From assembly GCA_018384055.1 (NCBI GenBank), contig JAHAZL010000100.1, positions 1 through 33,037 of the forward strand: DNA of 33,037 nt. Direction: 5' to 3'. Numbering within the stretch: the first letter of the stretch is position 1; each line of letters starts with the position of its first letter. Positions 1-7,738 of the stretch are shown here, in pieces. The position numbers were made by a program, and so were the translations under genes. Origin of the DNA: Treponema sp. (lineage in GTDB: Bacteria > Spirochaetota > Spirochaetia > Treponematales > Treponemataceae). The notes beneath the pieces were generated by a model. It had not been told where the DNA came from. It ran no database searches and saw nothing but the letters and a program-made list of their open reading frames with translations.

Positions 1-1
1 C

Positions 2-120
2 ACTGAAAAAGTATCAAAAATGTCATTATCGGGCTAGACCCGATAATCTATTTCTTTGTAATACAACGATTTACAAAAAGAGATTCCCGTGTCGAGCACG
101 GGAATGACATCTTTTTCAGC
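2..120. repeat. REPIN/MITE-like palindromic element
   Basis: This is a near-perfect inverted repeat about 119 bp long. Outer arms CTGAAAAAG (3-11) and CTTTTTCAG (111-119) enclose ATGTCATT (20-27) and AATGACAT (103-110). Each half holds its own hairpin: ATTATCGGG/CCCGATAAT (25-33 and 39-47, 5-nt loop) and ATTCCCGTG/CACGGGAAT (83-91 and 97-105, 5-nt loop). Two REP-like hairpins in opposite orientation are the architecture known as a REPIN. The GTCATTCCCG core resembles REP sequences of many bacteria, a resemblance I give from memory. It lies just downstream of the lipoprotein gene and may also end or protect that transcript. No transposase gene is in the window. Confidence 0.75.
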
Positions 121-151
121 AGTTTCTTAGACAACCGAAGCCTTTTTGCAT

Positions 152-1231
152 TCAATACAGATTTGATTTAACACCATCAACAAACCAGTCCATATACCAA
201 AGGTCATGGAAACTTAATTCCATTCCATCCTCCAGCTTTTCGTTTTGATTATTGTCATATAGAGGACCTGCAAAAACTTTCAGTTCACCAGAAATTATTT
301 TCCTCATAGCCTCTTCAACGGATTGTTTTGTACCAGGAACACAGACTTTTGAAAGTTCACTTAAACCGACTGCCCCCGACGAAAGACCTTCCCAGTAAAA
401 TTGGGCTTCCCAAGTTCCTTCAAGATATTTCTGAACTTCTTCAAGAATTATAACACCCCAATTGGAACACACTGTCGTAAGGTAAAAATTAGGAGCAATT
501 TCAGGAACAGGAAAATTATTGCATATCAAGAATGCACCTTTTTCTTTTGCAACCTTATAAAGGTTTATGTTGTCAAGTTGCTGGGTAAGAACATCACAGC
601 CACCAATCAGAAGTTCTTCGGCTCTATATTTTGCTTCATTATAACTGCTCGATGAATTAGTCCAGCGAACATAAACATTTGCATCAGGATTTACAGACTT
701 TACTCCCAAAGTAAATGCATTGATGTCTCTGACACATTCAGATGTGGAATCAGCTGCAATATAACCGATTTTATTTGAAGTTGTTTTGAGTCCGGCAACT
801 ATGCCTGCAAGGTATCTGGCTTCATAAGTGCGGGCAGAATAACATGAAAGATTTTTCTTTACGTTATCTCCCAAACATTGAGCAAACTTTATTTCAGGGA
901 ATTGAGTGGAAATTTCCTCAACATAAGTTGAATAACCGAAACTGGTTATATATATCATTTTACATCCCTGTCTTATAAGTTCCCTGATAACTTCTTCACA
1001 AATTTCTGTCTCAGGAACATTTTCCACATACATGGTTCTGATGCCTTTTCTTTCCAATTCAATGCGACCCGCATCCTGAGCCTGAACATAACTTTTGTCA
1101 TTAATCATGCCGTTGTATATAAAACCAACTTTTAGATTTTGCACAGTTGCAGATTTAGAAAAGGGATTCCTTTTTGAGCATCCTAAAAGCAAAGCTGCAA
1201 ATACAAATAAAAAAAATAAACTTTTCTTCAT
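152..1231 (-). CDS. BMP-family (TmpC/PnrA-like) substrate-binding lipoprotein
   Basis: Predicted lipid-anchored solute receptor of the basic membrane protein family, whose characterised members (such as T. pallidum TmpC/PnrA) bind purine nucleosides for ABC import. The precursor has a Lys-Lys N-terminus, a hydrophobic stretch and a lipobox LLLGC near residue 18. A periplasmic-binding fold follows, with VGFIYNGMINDKSY at the start and the family-like repeat TYEARYLAGIVAGLKT in the middle. The ATG at 1231 is chosen over a TTG one codon earlier because AGGAGAAAGG lies just upstream. It is the last gene of the hydrolase-U32-rel unit, starting 12 bases after rel ends. No permease or ATPase gene is adjacent, so the transporter partner must lie elsewhere or the protein acts as a sensor. 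The ligand cannot be read from sequence. Confidence 0.85.
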   Translation of the reverse strand: MKKSLFFLFVFAALLLGCSKRNPFSKSATVQNLKVGFIYNGMINDKSYVQAQDAGRIELERKGIRTMYVENVPETEICEEVIRELIRQGCKMIYITSFGYSTYVEEISTQFPEIKFAQCLGDNVKKNLSCYSARTYEARYLAGIVAGLKTTSNKIGYIAADSTSECVRDINAFTLGVKSVNPDANVYVRWTNSSSSYNEAKYRAEELLIGGCDVLTQQLDNINLYKVAKEKGAFLICNNFPVPEIAPNFYLTTVCSNWGVIILEEVQKYLEGTWEAQFYWEGLSSGAVGLSELSKVCVPGTKQSVEEAMRKIISGELKVFAGPLYDNNQNEKLEDGMELSFHDLWYMDWFVDGVKSNLY

Positions 1232-1242
1232 CAACCTTTCTC

Positions 1243-3144
1243 CTAGCGCTGTTTTTTATACTGGTTCTTTTCCTTCTGTTTCTGGCGGTTCTTTTCCTGA
1301 AGCTGTTCCTTTATCTTGACTTCCTTTTCATTCGTCTTCTTTTCAGATGTATCCCATTCAACAGAAACTTTTCTTCTTTCTATATCAGGAATTCTAAGGA
1401 AGGTAAGGCAGTCAGCACGGTGGACTGTAATTCCCCTGGATCTGGATATGTAACCTACAATTGGATCACCAGGAACGGGAGAACAGCACTTGGCAACGGT
1501 TACAAGATAATTGGTAAGGTCATCAACCCTTATTTTACCAGAATATTCAGTAGAGTCCTTTTTCTTTTCCTTTGCTTTCTTTCTTTTTTCTTCCGCAACT
1601 TTCTTTGAATAGATCGTATTGGCAAGAATTTCGGCATCGCGTTTTTCCTGAGCTTCCTTATCAATGTAAGTAGGATCATTGGCAGTAAGCCATGCATTGA
1701 TTCTGGAACGGGCGCGGCTTGTCTTTACAGCATTAAGCTGGGACTGTGTCGGATGAGCCTGAGGATTTGTAAGAATGTCGATAATCTGTGTATTCTGTAA
1801 AGGTTGGGTCAAAGGAATGATTTTTCCATCAGCCTTGGCGCCTACAATCTTTTCGCCTATTGAAGAATGAATCATATAGGCAAAGTCGATGGCATTGGCA
1901 CCCTGAGGAAGTTCCTTAACATCTCCCATTGGAGTAAACACATAGATGGAATCTCCCAGCAGTTCGCTTTTCAGTTCCTTAAAGAAACTTTCATTGCTAA
2001 GGTCTTCATTGCGGAGGGCACGAAGCTGATTGATGATGCTTAAGTCTTCTGCCTTGACGAGATCCCTGTTTGTTCCTTTTTTATAGAGCCAGTGGGATGC
2101 AACACCGTGTTCGGCAATGTTATGCATGTCCTGGGTTCTGATCTGAATTTCAAGAGGTTTGCCTTCACATATAACAGTTGTATGCAATGACTGGTATCCG
2201 TTTGCCTTTGGCATGGCAATATAATCCTTGAAGCGTCCGTCCATTGGCTTGAAAAGGCTATGAACAATTCCAATCAAGGTATAGCATTCCGCATTCGTAT
2301 TGCATATAATTCTGAGGGCAAGAAGATCGTAAAGTTCACCGGCATCCTTATTTCTTTTCTTCATCTTCTGATAAATGGAATAGAAATGTTTTGCGCGGCT
2401 TGAGATTGTAACGCTAACTCCTGCCTTTTCAGTAGCGGTATAGATTTTCTTTACTGCATTGTTAAGGTAGTCTGCTCTTTCCTGCTTTTTCTGAGCTACA
2501 ATGGATTTAATCTGCTGGAATACATCGGGGTTTGAATATTTAAGGGAAAGGTCTTCCATCTCGCTTTTGATGTCTGCCATACCGAGACGGCTTGCCAGTG
2601 GACACCAGATATCAATGACTTCCTTTGCAACTGCTTTCTGAGATTCAGGACTTACGAATTTCAAGTTGCGCATTCGGTCCAGTCTGTCAGCAAGTTTTAC
2701 GAGAATGACGCGGATATCGTCAACCATTGCAAAAAGCATTTTTCTAATGCTGTCTGCCTGCTGAATTGTATCGCTTTTTATTTTAAGGCTAGTGATTTTT
2801 GCAGTACCATTGCAGATAGTTGCAATATCTTTTCCAAAAAGTTTTTCTATTTCCGGAAGACAGTCATTGTCTACATCAAGAATATTATGAAAGAGGCCTG
2901 CAACTATTGTATCTGCACCAAGGTGTTTTTCTGCAAGCACACGGGCTACGCGAAGTGGATGAACATAATAAGGCTTGCCGCAGTTACGCTTAAGCTCTGC
3001 AGTTTTCCCGATGAGATAATTCCATGCCCTTGAAATTTTCTTTTCGTCTTCTTCATTGTAGACATCAGAAAAATCTTTTAAAAACGCACTGATGAGAACT
3101 TCTGGATCTGTTTCTGTCTGTTCAATTCCCTTTAATTCACTCAT
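1243..3144 (-). CDS. Rel/SpoT-family (p)ppGpp synthetase with degenerate hydrolase site
   Basis: RelA/SpoT homologue of 633 aa from the ATG at 3144; a TTG six codons upstream is also possible. Domains in order: HD hydrolase (about 40-190), synthetase (about 230-370), TGS (about 405-465), helical linker, and a zinc-finger-like CC...HRADC motif (about 550-580). It ends in a Lys/Glu/Gln-rich tail where other long family members carry an ACT domain; full-length homologues are usually 700 aa or more. Synthetase residues look intact: YDLLALRI, RFKDYIAMPKANGYQSLHTT and EIQIRT. The hydrolase signature HDxxED reads HNILDV (86-91), so the metal-binding Asp and the catalytic Glu-Asp pair are changed, although LADRLDRMRN keeps the later Asp. 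I infer a synthetase with weak or no hydrolase. Second to last gene of its operon. Confidence 0.92.
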   Translation of the reverse strand: MSELKGIEQTETDPEVLISAFLKDFSDVYNEEDEKKISRAWNYLIGKTAELKRNCGKPYYVHPLRVARVLAEKHLGADTIVAGLFHNILDVDNDCLPEIEKLFGKDIATICNGTAKITSLKIKSDTIQQADSIRKMLFAMVDDIRVILVKLADRLDRMRNLKFVSPESQKAVAKEVIDIWCPLASRLGMADIKSEMEDLSLKYSNPDVFQQIKSIVAQKKQERADYLNNAVKKIYTATEKAGVSVTISSRAKHFYSIYQKMKKRNKDAGELYDLLALRIICNTNAECYTLIGIVHSLFKPMDGRFKDYIAMPKANGYQSLHTTVICEGKPLEIQIRTQDMHNIAEHGVASHWLYKKGTNRDLVKAEDLSIINQLRALRNEDLSNESFFKELKSELLGDSIYVFTPMGDVKELPQGANAIDFAYMIHSSIGEKIVGAKADGKIIPLTQPLQNTQIIDILTNPQAHPTQSQLNAVKTSRARSRINAWLTANDPTYIDKEAQEKRDAEILANTIYSKKVAEEKRKKAKEKKKDSTEYSGKIRVDDLTNYLVTVAKCCSPVPGDPIVGYISRSRGITVHRADCLTFLRIPDIERRKVSVEWDTSEKKTNEKEVKIKEQLQEKNRQKQKEKNQYKKQR

Positions 3145-3169
3145 ATCTTTAACTGAAAACAAATGATTT

Positions 3170-4642
3170 TTATCTTCCGCTGTCCCTGAATTTCCCTTCT
3201 ACATATTCAGGATCTTTGGAACGGAGAAGTGTACCATCGGCAACCTCAAGTCCCGTATACATTACACACGGATGTCCATTACAAACCCAATTGTAAACCT
3301 GTCCGTTTTCAGGATTTACAAAAAGGAAGTCTTTGCCCCATTCGATTTTATTTCCTACAACATCAGGAGATACCAATTCGATTTCAGTTTCCTTCGTAAG
3401 CATGTTGAGAGGTTCAATGGGATACATTTTCCAACCTTCCATTTTTTCTACATAAGGAAGATGCATGTCTGGCTTGTCTGCAACTCGTTTTTCATATGCC
3501 TTGCGTTCAGGTTCGCACATGGCATCGATTTTTGACTGCCTCAATTTTCTTCCGTCATCTGCAACCTTTAGGATTTCTTCCATAGCCTTTTCATCAAGAA
3601 AAGTTCCGACTTCTGCGGAAAGTTCAAAAGGACTGTCACTAGCGCCGCTTACTGCAACATCAGCATCAGCCTTGTTAAAATAGAATCCTGTTGCAAAAGG
3701 CCTGTGGCTTACTTTATACAGTTCATCAACAAAAGGTTTTGCCTCTTCTTCAGAAATTTTTCCGTCGAGGGCATCAAGGGCTTTTCTGTATGCTCGGGTA
3801 ATCATAGCAACATAGTAAACGCTCTTCATGCGGCCTTCGATTTTAAGTGAATCAACCCCGGCTTTCTTTAGTTCCGCAAGATGATCTATCATGCAAAGGT
3901 CTTTGGAAGAAAGAACTGCAGTAAAATTTTCACCTTCATAAACAGGGAAATATTCATCGGGCCTTTTGTGTTCGCGCAAAACAAGGTTTCCGCTTTCTGC
4001 AATTTTCTTAGCATCCTTTGACGGATCAAGCTGAGCAAGAACATCATAATCCCAGCGGCAAGTGTGGCTGCAAAAACCTTCCTGAGCACTGCGTCCATTC
4101 AGATATGCACTCATAAGGCAGCGGCCAGCATAGGCAATGCACATGGCACCGTGAACAAAACATTCGATTTCCATGTCAGGAACGGCATCCTTTATTTCTG
4201 CAATTTCCTGAAGGGAAGCTTCGCGTCCCATTACGACTCTTTTAAATCCAAGGGATTTGTAAACCTTTACGGCTTCACGGTTCATGCAGCTTGCCTGAGT
4301 TGAAAGATGAAGTTCAGCATTTGGGAATTCCTTCTGAAGAATAGGGACGATTCCAAGATCCTGAACGATGAATGCATCGATCGGATATTCCTTGAAGTAC
4401 GGAATGTTTTTTATGAGGCGATCAATTTCATCATTGTGAAAGGCTATGTTGAGGGCACAATGAAGTCTGCGGCCAGGAAATTTGTTTTTGAGTTCAATTA
4501 CCCGTTTATGTTCATCTTCATAAAAATTGTCAGCCTTAACCCGAAGGGAAAAATTCTTAAGTCCGATGTAAGCAGCATCTGCACCGTATGTATAGCAATA
4601 GTTAAGTTTTTCAATATTTCCTGCAGGAGACAAAAGTTCCAT
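3170..4642 (-). CDS. U32 peptidase-family protein (TrhP/RlhA-like)
   Basis: 490-aa member of the U32 collagenase-like family. The N-terminus MELLSPAGN and the GADAAYIG segment are typical. The family signature is visible around residues 158-176 (ECFVHGAMCIAYAGRCLMS), followed by further cysteines (FCSHTCRW) that in relatives bind an iron-sulfur cluster, and by the segment GVDSLKIEGRMKS near residue 275. Well-studied E. coli relatives act in RNA hydroxylation (TrhP on tRNA uridine-34, RlhA on 23S rRNA), with prephenate as oxygen-donor precursor. I therefore favour RNA modification over proteolysis, but the exact substrate is unknown. The gene starts 3 bases after the hydrolase gene ends and is followed closely by rel, so all are probably cotranscribed. 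Confidence 0.88.
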   Translation of the reverse strand: MELLSPAGNIEKLNYCYTYGADAAYIGLKNFSLRVKADNFYEDEHKRVIELKNKFPGRRLHCALNIAFHNDEIDRLIKNIPYFKEYPIDAFIVQDLGIVPILQKEFPNAELHLSTQASCMNREAVKVYKSLGFKRVVMGREASLQEIAEIKDAVPDMEIECFVHGAMCIAYAGRCLMSAYLNGRSAQEGFCSHTCRWDYDVLAQLDPSKDAKKIAESGNLVLREHKRPDEYFPVYEGENFTAVLSSKDLCMIDHLAELKKAGVDSLKIEGRMKSVYYVAMITRAYRKALDALDGKISEEEAKPFVDELYKVSHRPFATGFYFNKADADVAVSGASDSPFELSAEVGTFLDEKAMEEILKVADDGRKLRQSKIDAMCEPERKAYEKRVADKPDMHLPYVEKMEGWKMYPIEPLNMLTKETEIELVSPDVVGNKIEWGKDFLFVNPENGQVYNWVCNGHPCVMYTGLEVADGTLLRSKDPEYVEGKFRDSGR

Positions 4643-4645
4643 ATT

Positions 4646-5638
4646 CTAATCCCTTGTTATGTTATTTTCCTTGATTAGGCGTTCCCTTTCCATAAGTTCC
4701 TTATCAGTAGGATCAGCCCTTTTATTCACATACTTTCCTGCACTTTCAACTGCAAAACTTGATTCAAGGAGAGTATCTCCAGCCATCTGGAACATGTAGA
4801 ACATGCCCGGAACAACATCAAGTGTACATTCAATTCCGTAGCAAGTGAGAAGATCATCCATCTGTTGAGCCTGAGAAAGGAGGATTTCATTTTCACCGCA
4901 TTGAATGAAAACTTCAGGGAAATTCACAAAATTGCTTTCGGAAGCCTTCAATGGAGAAACATCTACACTTGAAAGATTTGAAGCCTGTGTATAAAGTTCT
5001 GCAGCATACCTGATGTCGCGAGGATTCAAAACCTTATCCTTTGATTTCTTTTCTGAAAAAACCTGACTGTCATAAGAAAGGTCAAGCCATGGAGAGAAAA
5101 GCACAAGCTTTGAAATGTTCTTTCTTTTTTCTTCATCCATTCTGAAAAGAACTGCATAGGCAAGGGATGCGCCGCTACCATCTGCAGCAAGAATGATTTC
5201 TGGAGCAGGAGCACCATCATCTGTAAGTTTGGCAGCATTTGCTTCTGCAATTATTCCGCGCATTACGCATTCAATGTCTTCGATTGATGCAGGATACTGA
5301 TACGAAGGAGCAAGACGGAACTCAGGAACAACAACACGGGAAGATGCCGCGTGAGCAAAACACGAACAGAAAGAGCGCCAGCTTTCACGGGAACCACCAA
5401 CAAAGGAACCACCGTGAATATAAACGACTACTCTTGAAGAAGCACAAACCTGAGGAATCAGAACGTCACATTTAACACCGAAAAAACTCTTTTCGTTGCG
5501 TTCTACCCTGTTAGGTAAAAACTCTGCCTTAAAGTTCTTTTCCAGTTTTGTTCTGAAAGTTTCTACTTCTGTCTTTGACGAAAGTACTAAAGCTTTAATT
5601 TTTTTTAATGCGGATTTTTTATCAAGCCTGATTTCCAT
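4646..5638 (-). CDS. Alpha/beta-hydrolase (HSL/esterase family), catalytically degenerate
   Basis: 330-aa protein of the hormone-sensitive-lipase-like family. It keeps the oxyanion segment VVVYIHGGSFVGGS (about 70-83), the FRLAPSYQYPASIED segment, the PWLDLS strand (183-188) and the VSPLKA segment. The expected nucleophile elbow GDSAG reads ADGSG (152-156), so Gly154 stands where Ser belongs, with a Ser one position later. The catalytic His of the usual GM(F/W)HxF motif is Tyr281 (GMFYMF). The acid position is Glu251. I infer a non-hydrolytic or altered protein, not an ordinary esterase. The ATG at 5638 is preferred to a TTG six codons upstream because a -10 box (TACAAT, 5652-5647 on the minus strand) covers that TTG. 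First gene of the operon leading to rel. Confidence 0.85.
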   Translation of the reverse strand: MEIRLDKKSALKKIKALVLSSKTEVETFRTKLEKNFKAEFLPNRVERNEKSFFGVKCDVLIPQVCASSRVVVYIHGGSFVGGSRESWRSFCSCFAHAASSRVVVPEFRLAPSYQYPASIEDIECVMRGIIAEANAAKLTDDGAPAPEIILAADGSGASLAYAVLFRMDEEKRKNISKLVLFSPWLDLSYDSQVFSEKKSKDKVLNPRDIRYAAELYTQASNLSSVDVSPLKASESNFVNFPEVFIQCGENEILLSQAQQMDDLLTCYGIECTLDVVPGMFYMFQMAGDTLLESSFAVESAGKYVNKRADPTDKELMERERLIKENNITRD

Positions 5639-5646
5639 AGTATTAA

Positions 5647-5679
5647 ATTGTAGCAAATAAACACTGATTTTGCTACAAT
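5647..5679. promoter_or_regulatory. Symmetric divergent promoter for metA and the hydrolase operon
   Basis: A perfect 11-bp inverted repeat (ATTGTAGCAAA, 5647-5657; TTTGCTACAAT, 5669-5679) surrounds an 11-bp spacer. Each arm ends outward in an extended -10 box, TGCTACAAT. The right box lies 6 bases before the metA ATG; the left lies 8 bases before the hydrolase ATG on the other strand. A weak -35 (TAGCAA) sits 17 bases upstream of each -10 and overlaps the opposite -10, so only one polymerase could bind at a time. The repeat could also be a regulator's operator. Promoter assignment is by motif only. Confidence 0.65.
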
Positions 5680-5685
5680 GGGTTC

Positions 5686-6609
5686 ATGCCAATTAAAATT
5701 GATTCAAATCTACCAGCCCGCACTACCCTTGAAAACGAAAACATTTTCGTCATGACAGAAGAACGAGCTGCATCTCAGGATATTCGTCCTCTTAAAATCG
5801 CCATCGTAAACCTTATGCCTACCAAGGAAGTTACGGAAACACAACTTCTGAGGCTTCTTTCAAACACGCCTTTGCAGATAGACATATCCCTTGTCCACAT
5901 GGAAAACCATGTTTCAAAAAATACGGACCAGAGTCACCTGGACAAGTTCTACATTTCAAGCGAAGAACTCTTCAAGTCAAAATTTGACGGAATGATAGTA
6001 ACAGGAGCTCCTGTAGAACAGATTCCTTTTGAAGAAGTTGACTACTGGAAGGATCTTTGCAAAATCATGGACTACGCAAAGGAGAATGTTTTCTGTACCC
6101 TTTACATCTGTTGGGGTGCAATGGCTGGACTCTATCACCTTCACAACATAAACAAGCATGTAGTTGATAAAAAGTATTCTGGAATTTTCTATTCAAAGCT
6201 TTTGAATCCAAAGGAACCTTTGATGCGCGGATTCGACGACTGGTTTCCGGTTCCAACGTCAAGATATACCCTCATAAAAACAGAAGATGTCCTTGCAGAC
6301 GACAAGCTTGAACTTCTGGCTTTCTCAAAGGAAACGGGTCTCACCCTGGCAAAGTCAAAGGACAACAGAAGCATATTCATGACAGGCCATCTTGAATACG
6401 ATCCTGATACATTGGCCAACGAATACAAGAGGGATCTGGACAAGGGAATAAACCCTCATCTTCCGGAAAACTATTTCACTGATGATGATCCAGAAAAGCC
6501 CATCGTTTCAAAATGGAGGAGCACGGCACACCTTTTCTACAGCAACTGGCTCAACTATTACGTTTACCAGGCAACACCATATCGTCTGGATTCTATAGAC
6601 GAACAATAG
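5686..6609 (+). CDS. Homoserine O-acetyltransferase (MetA fold)
   Basis: 307-aa MetA-type enzyme activating homoserine at the first committed step of methionine synthesis, cytoplasmic. The catalytic Cys142 (ICWGA), His235 and Glu237 (TGHLEYDP) fall at the numbering used in the family. Residue 111 is Glu (GAPVE); family work links Glu111 to acetyl-CoA use and Gly111 to succinyl-CoA use, so the product is predicted to be O-acetyl-L-homoserine despite the common succinyltransferase label. Length is normal. The ATG is 6 bases after an extended -10 box and has no Shine-Dalgarno sequence, which suggests a leaderless mRNA. It appears to be monocistronic; the intergenic space to the hydrolase gene is too short for a riboswitch. 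Downstream lies a long inverted repeat. Confidence 0.95.
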   Translation: MPIKIDSNLPARTTLENENIFVMTEERAASQDIRPLKIAIVNLMPTKEVTETQLLRLLSNTPLQIDISLVHMENHVSKNTDQSHLDKFYISSEELFKSKFDGMIVTGAPVEQIPFEEVDYWKDLCKIMDYAKENVFCTLYICWGAMAGLYHLHNINKHVVDKKYSGIFYSKLLNPKEPLMRGFDDWFPVPTSRYTLIKTEDVLADDKLELLAFSKETGLTLAKSKDNRSIFMTGHLEYDPDTLANEYKRDLDKGINPHLPENYFTDDDPEKPIVSKWRSTAHLFYSNWLNYYVYQATPYRLDSIDEQ

Positions 6610-6618
6610 ATTGTATAT

Positions 6619-6722
6619 GTGAAAAAGCTGCTTCCACAGAGAACCGTGTCAAACCTGCTCCGGTGAAACTTTCAGTTTCAAGTCGCATTTTGTCACGAAC
6701 CTCTGTTCCGCAGTTTTTTCAC
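6619..6722. repeat. Long imperfect inverted repeat between convergent genes
   Basis: The 31-32 base arms 6619-6650 and 6692-6722 are inverted copies of each other. GTGAAAAAGCTGC pairs with GCAGTTTTTTCAC (one G-T), then ACAGAG with CTCTGT, then GTG with CAC, separated by small internal loops. A short hairpin GAAACT/AGTTTC (6665-6679) lies in the centre. The whole can fold as one long stem on either strand and lies between the 3' ends of metA and rlmM. It may be a bidirectional terminator or a MITE/REPIN-type repeat. I see no credible gene in this gap. Confidence 0.6.
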
Positions 6723-6775
6723 ACACCTTGTATTTGCAGAACAGAAGCCAACTTCAAATCAGAGAGAATGGGAAA

Positions 6776-7738
6776 CTACTCAACATGCATGAATGTAAGT
6801 TCGTGCTTGTTGTAGTTCAGGTGAACGATCCTGCTGTTTGGAATTGCAGCGAATTCTGCGATCAAAGGCCAGTTGATTTCTCCCTGCATTTTGATGGTGC
6901 AGATCATCTTTTTGGTTTTTCCGCTTGCAAGCCACATTTTTATCCATTCAAGAAGGCGTTCCGGATAGCAGATTACATCGCTAATGACCCAGTCGAATTC
7001 TCCCAAATCTTCCGGTTTAAGGGTAAAGGCATCGTGAGCAAGGAATGTTACAAGTTCATTTTTCATTAGGCTTGGAGCAAGTTCTGCACGATCCACGGCA
7101 AAAACTTCTGCGCCCTGCTCTACAAGAACCCAAGTCCATCCGCCTGGACAAGCACCAGCTTCAAAACAACGGCTTCCCTTTCCTGGAACATCCACATTAA
7201 AGTAATGGGATGCAAGGCTTAAGCTTTCCTGAATCTTAAGGTAAGCACGGCTCGGAGGATTTTCGTGGTCTTCTATGAATTCAATGCGACCTGCAGGAAC
7301 AGTTGTATTGGTTAACCTAGACGCAATCATGGTATGGTCGTCAATCAAAGTGTAAAGTCCCGTTGCCCCGGAAGGAATTTTTGCAGGGAAAGTCTTTGCC
7401 TTTAAATTTACATAGGGAAGTTTTTCCTGAATGAGGGCTGCACGGCGAAAACAGGTAAAATTGTATGGTGCCCAGGAACGCTGAATGTTTTTCAGTTCCT
7501 TTGCAGCATCGCCGATGGAATCAAAATGAACCAGGAAAGGTTCCAGCATTGCACACCTTGCAAAATAAGGAATGCCGGTCTCAATTTTGTAATCAGGGAA
7601 ATATACAAGGTCACCGTAATGAACTGCATCCTTGCAGTCATATCCAAAACGGTTTTTAAGCTCACTCAGAAGCATTTCCTTCATGTCGATGAATGGAAGG
7701 AATGCAACGCCTGAAATCTTTTCTACCTTAGAACTCAT
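6776..7738 (-). CDS. RlmM-like 2'-O-ribose rRNA methyltransferase
   Basis: 320-aa SAM-dependent methyltransferase resembling E. coli RlmM, which methylates the 2'-OH of C2498 in 23S rRNA. The C-terminal Rossmann domain shows the SAM motif FEAGACPGGWTW (about 190-201), AVDRAELAPSLM, the acidic motif DWVISDV and the catalytic-type Lys in CTIKMQ. The end YNKHELTFMHVE supplies the Glu of the K-D-K-E set used by RrmJ/FtsJ-type enzymes. The N-terminal part probably corresponds to the RNA-binding THUMP-like region but is more divergent. Somewhat shorter than E. coli RlmM (366 aa). Its ATG overlaps the stop of the PilZ gene by one base (TAATG), so it is probably translationally coupled. The exact rRNA target is inferred. 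Confidence 0.8.
   Translation of the reverse strand: MSSKVEKISGVAFLPFIDMKEMLLSELKNRFGYDCKDAVHYGDLVYFPDYKIETGIPYFARCAMLEPFLVHFDSIGDAAKELKNIQRSWAPYNFTCFRRAALIQEKLPYVNLKAKTFPAKIPSGATGLYTLIDDHTMIASRLTNTTVPAGRIEFIEDHENPPSRAYLKIQESLSLASHYFNVDVPGKGSRCFEAGACPGGWTWVLVEQGAEVFAVDRAELAPSLMKNELVTFLAHDAFTLKPEDLGEFDWVISDVICYPERLLEWIKMWLASGKTKKMICTIKMQGEINWPLIAEFAAIPNSRIVHLNYNKHELTFMHVE

Noticed and set aside
1174..1608. 144-codon hydrophobic frame on the plus strand
   Set aside because: It is antisense to the Lys-rich 3' end of rel; the hydrophobicity comes from complementing Lys/Glu codons.
5639..5685. SAM riboswitch upstream of metA
   Set aside because: Only 47 bases separate the two starts, and the predicted transcript has no leader.
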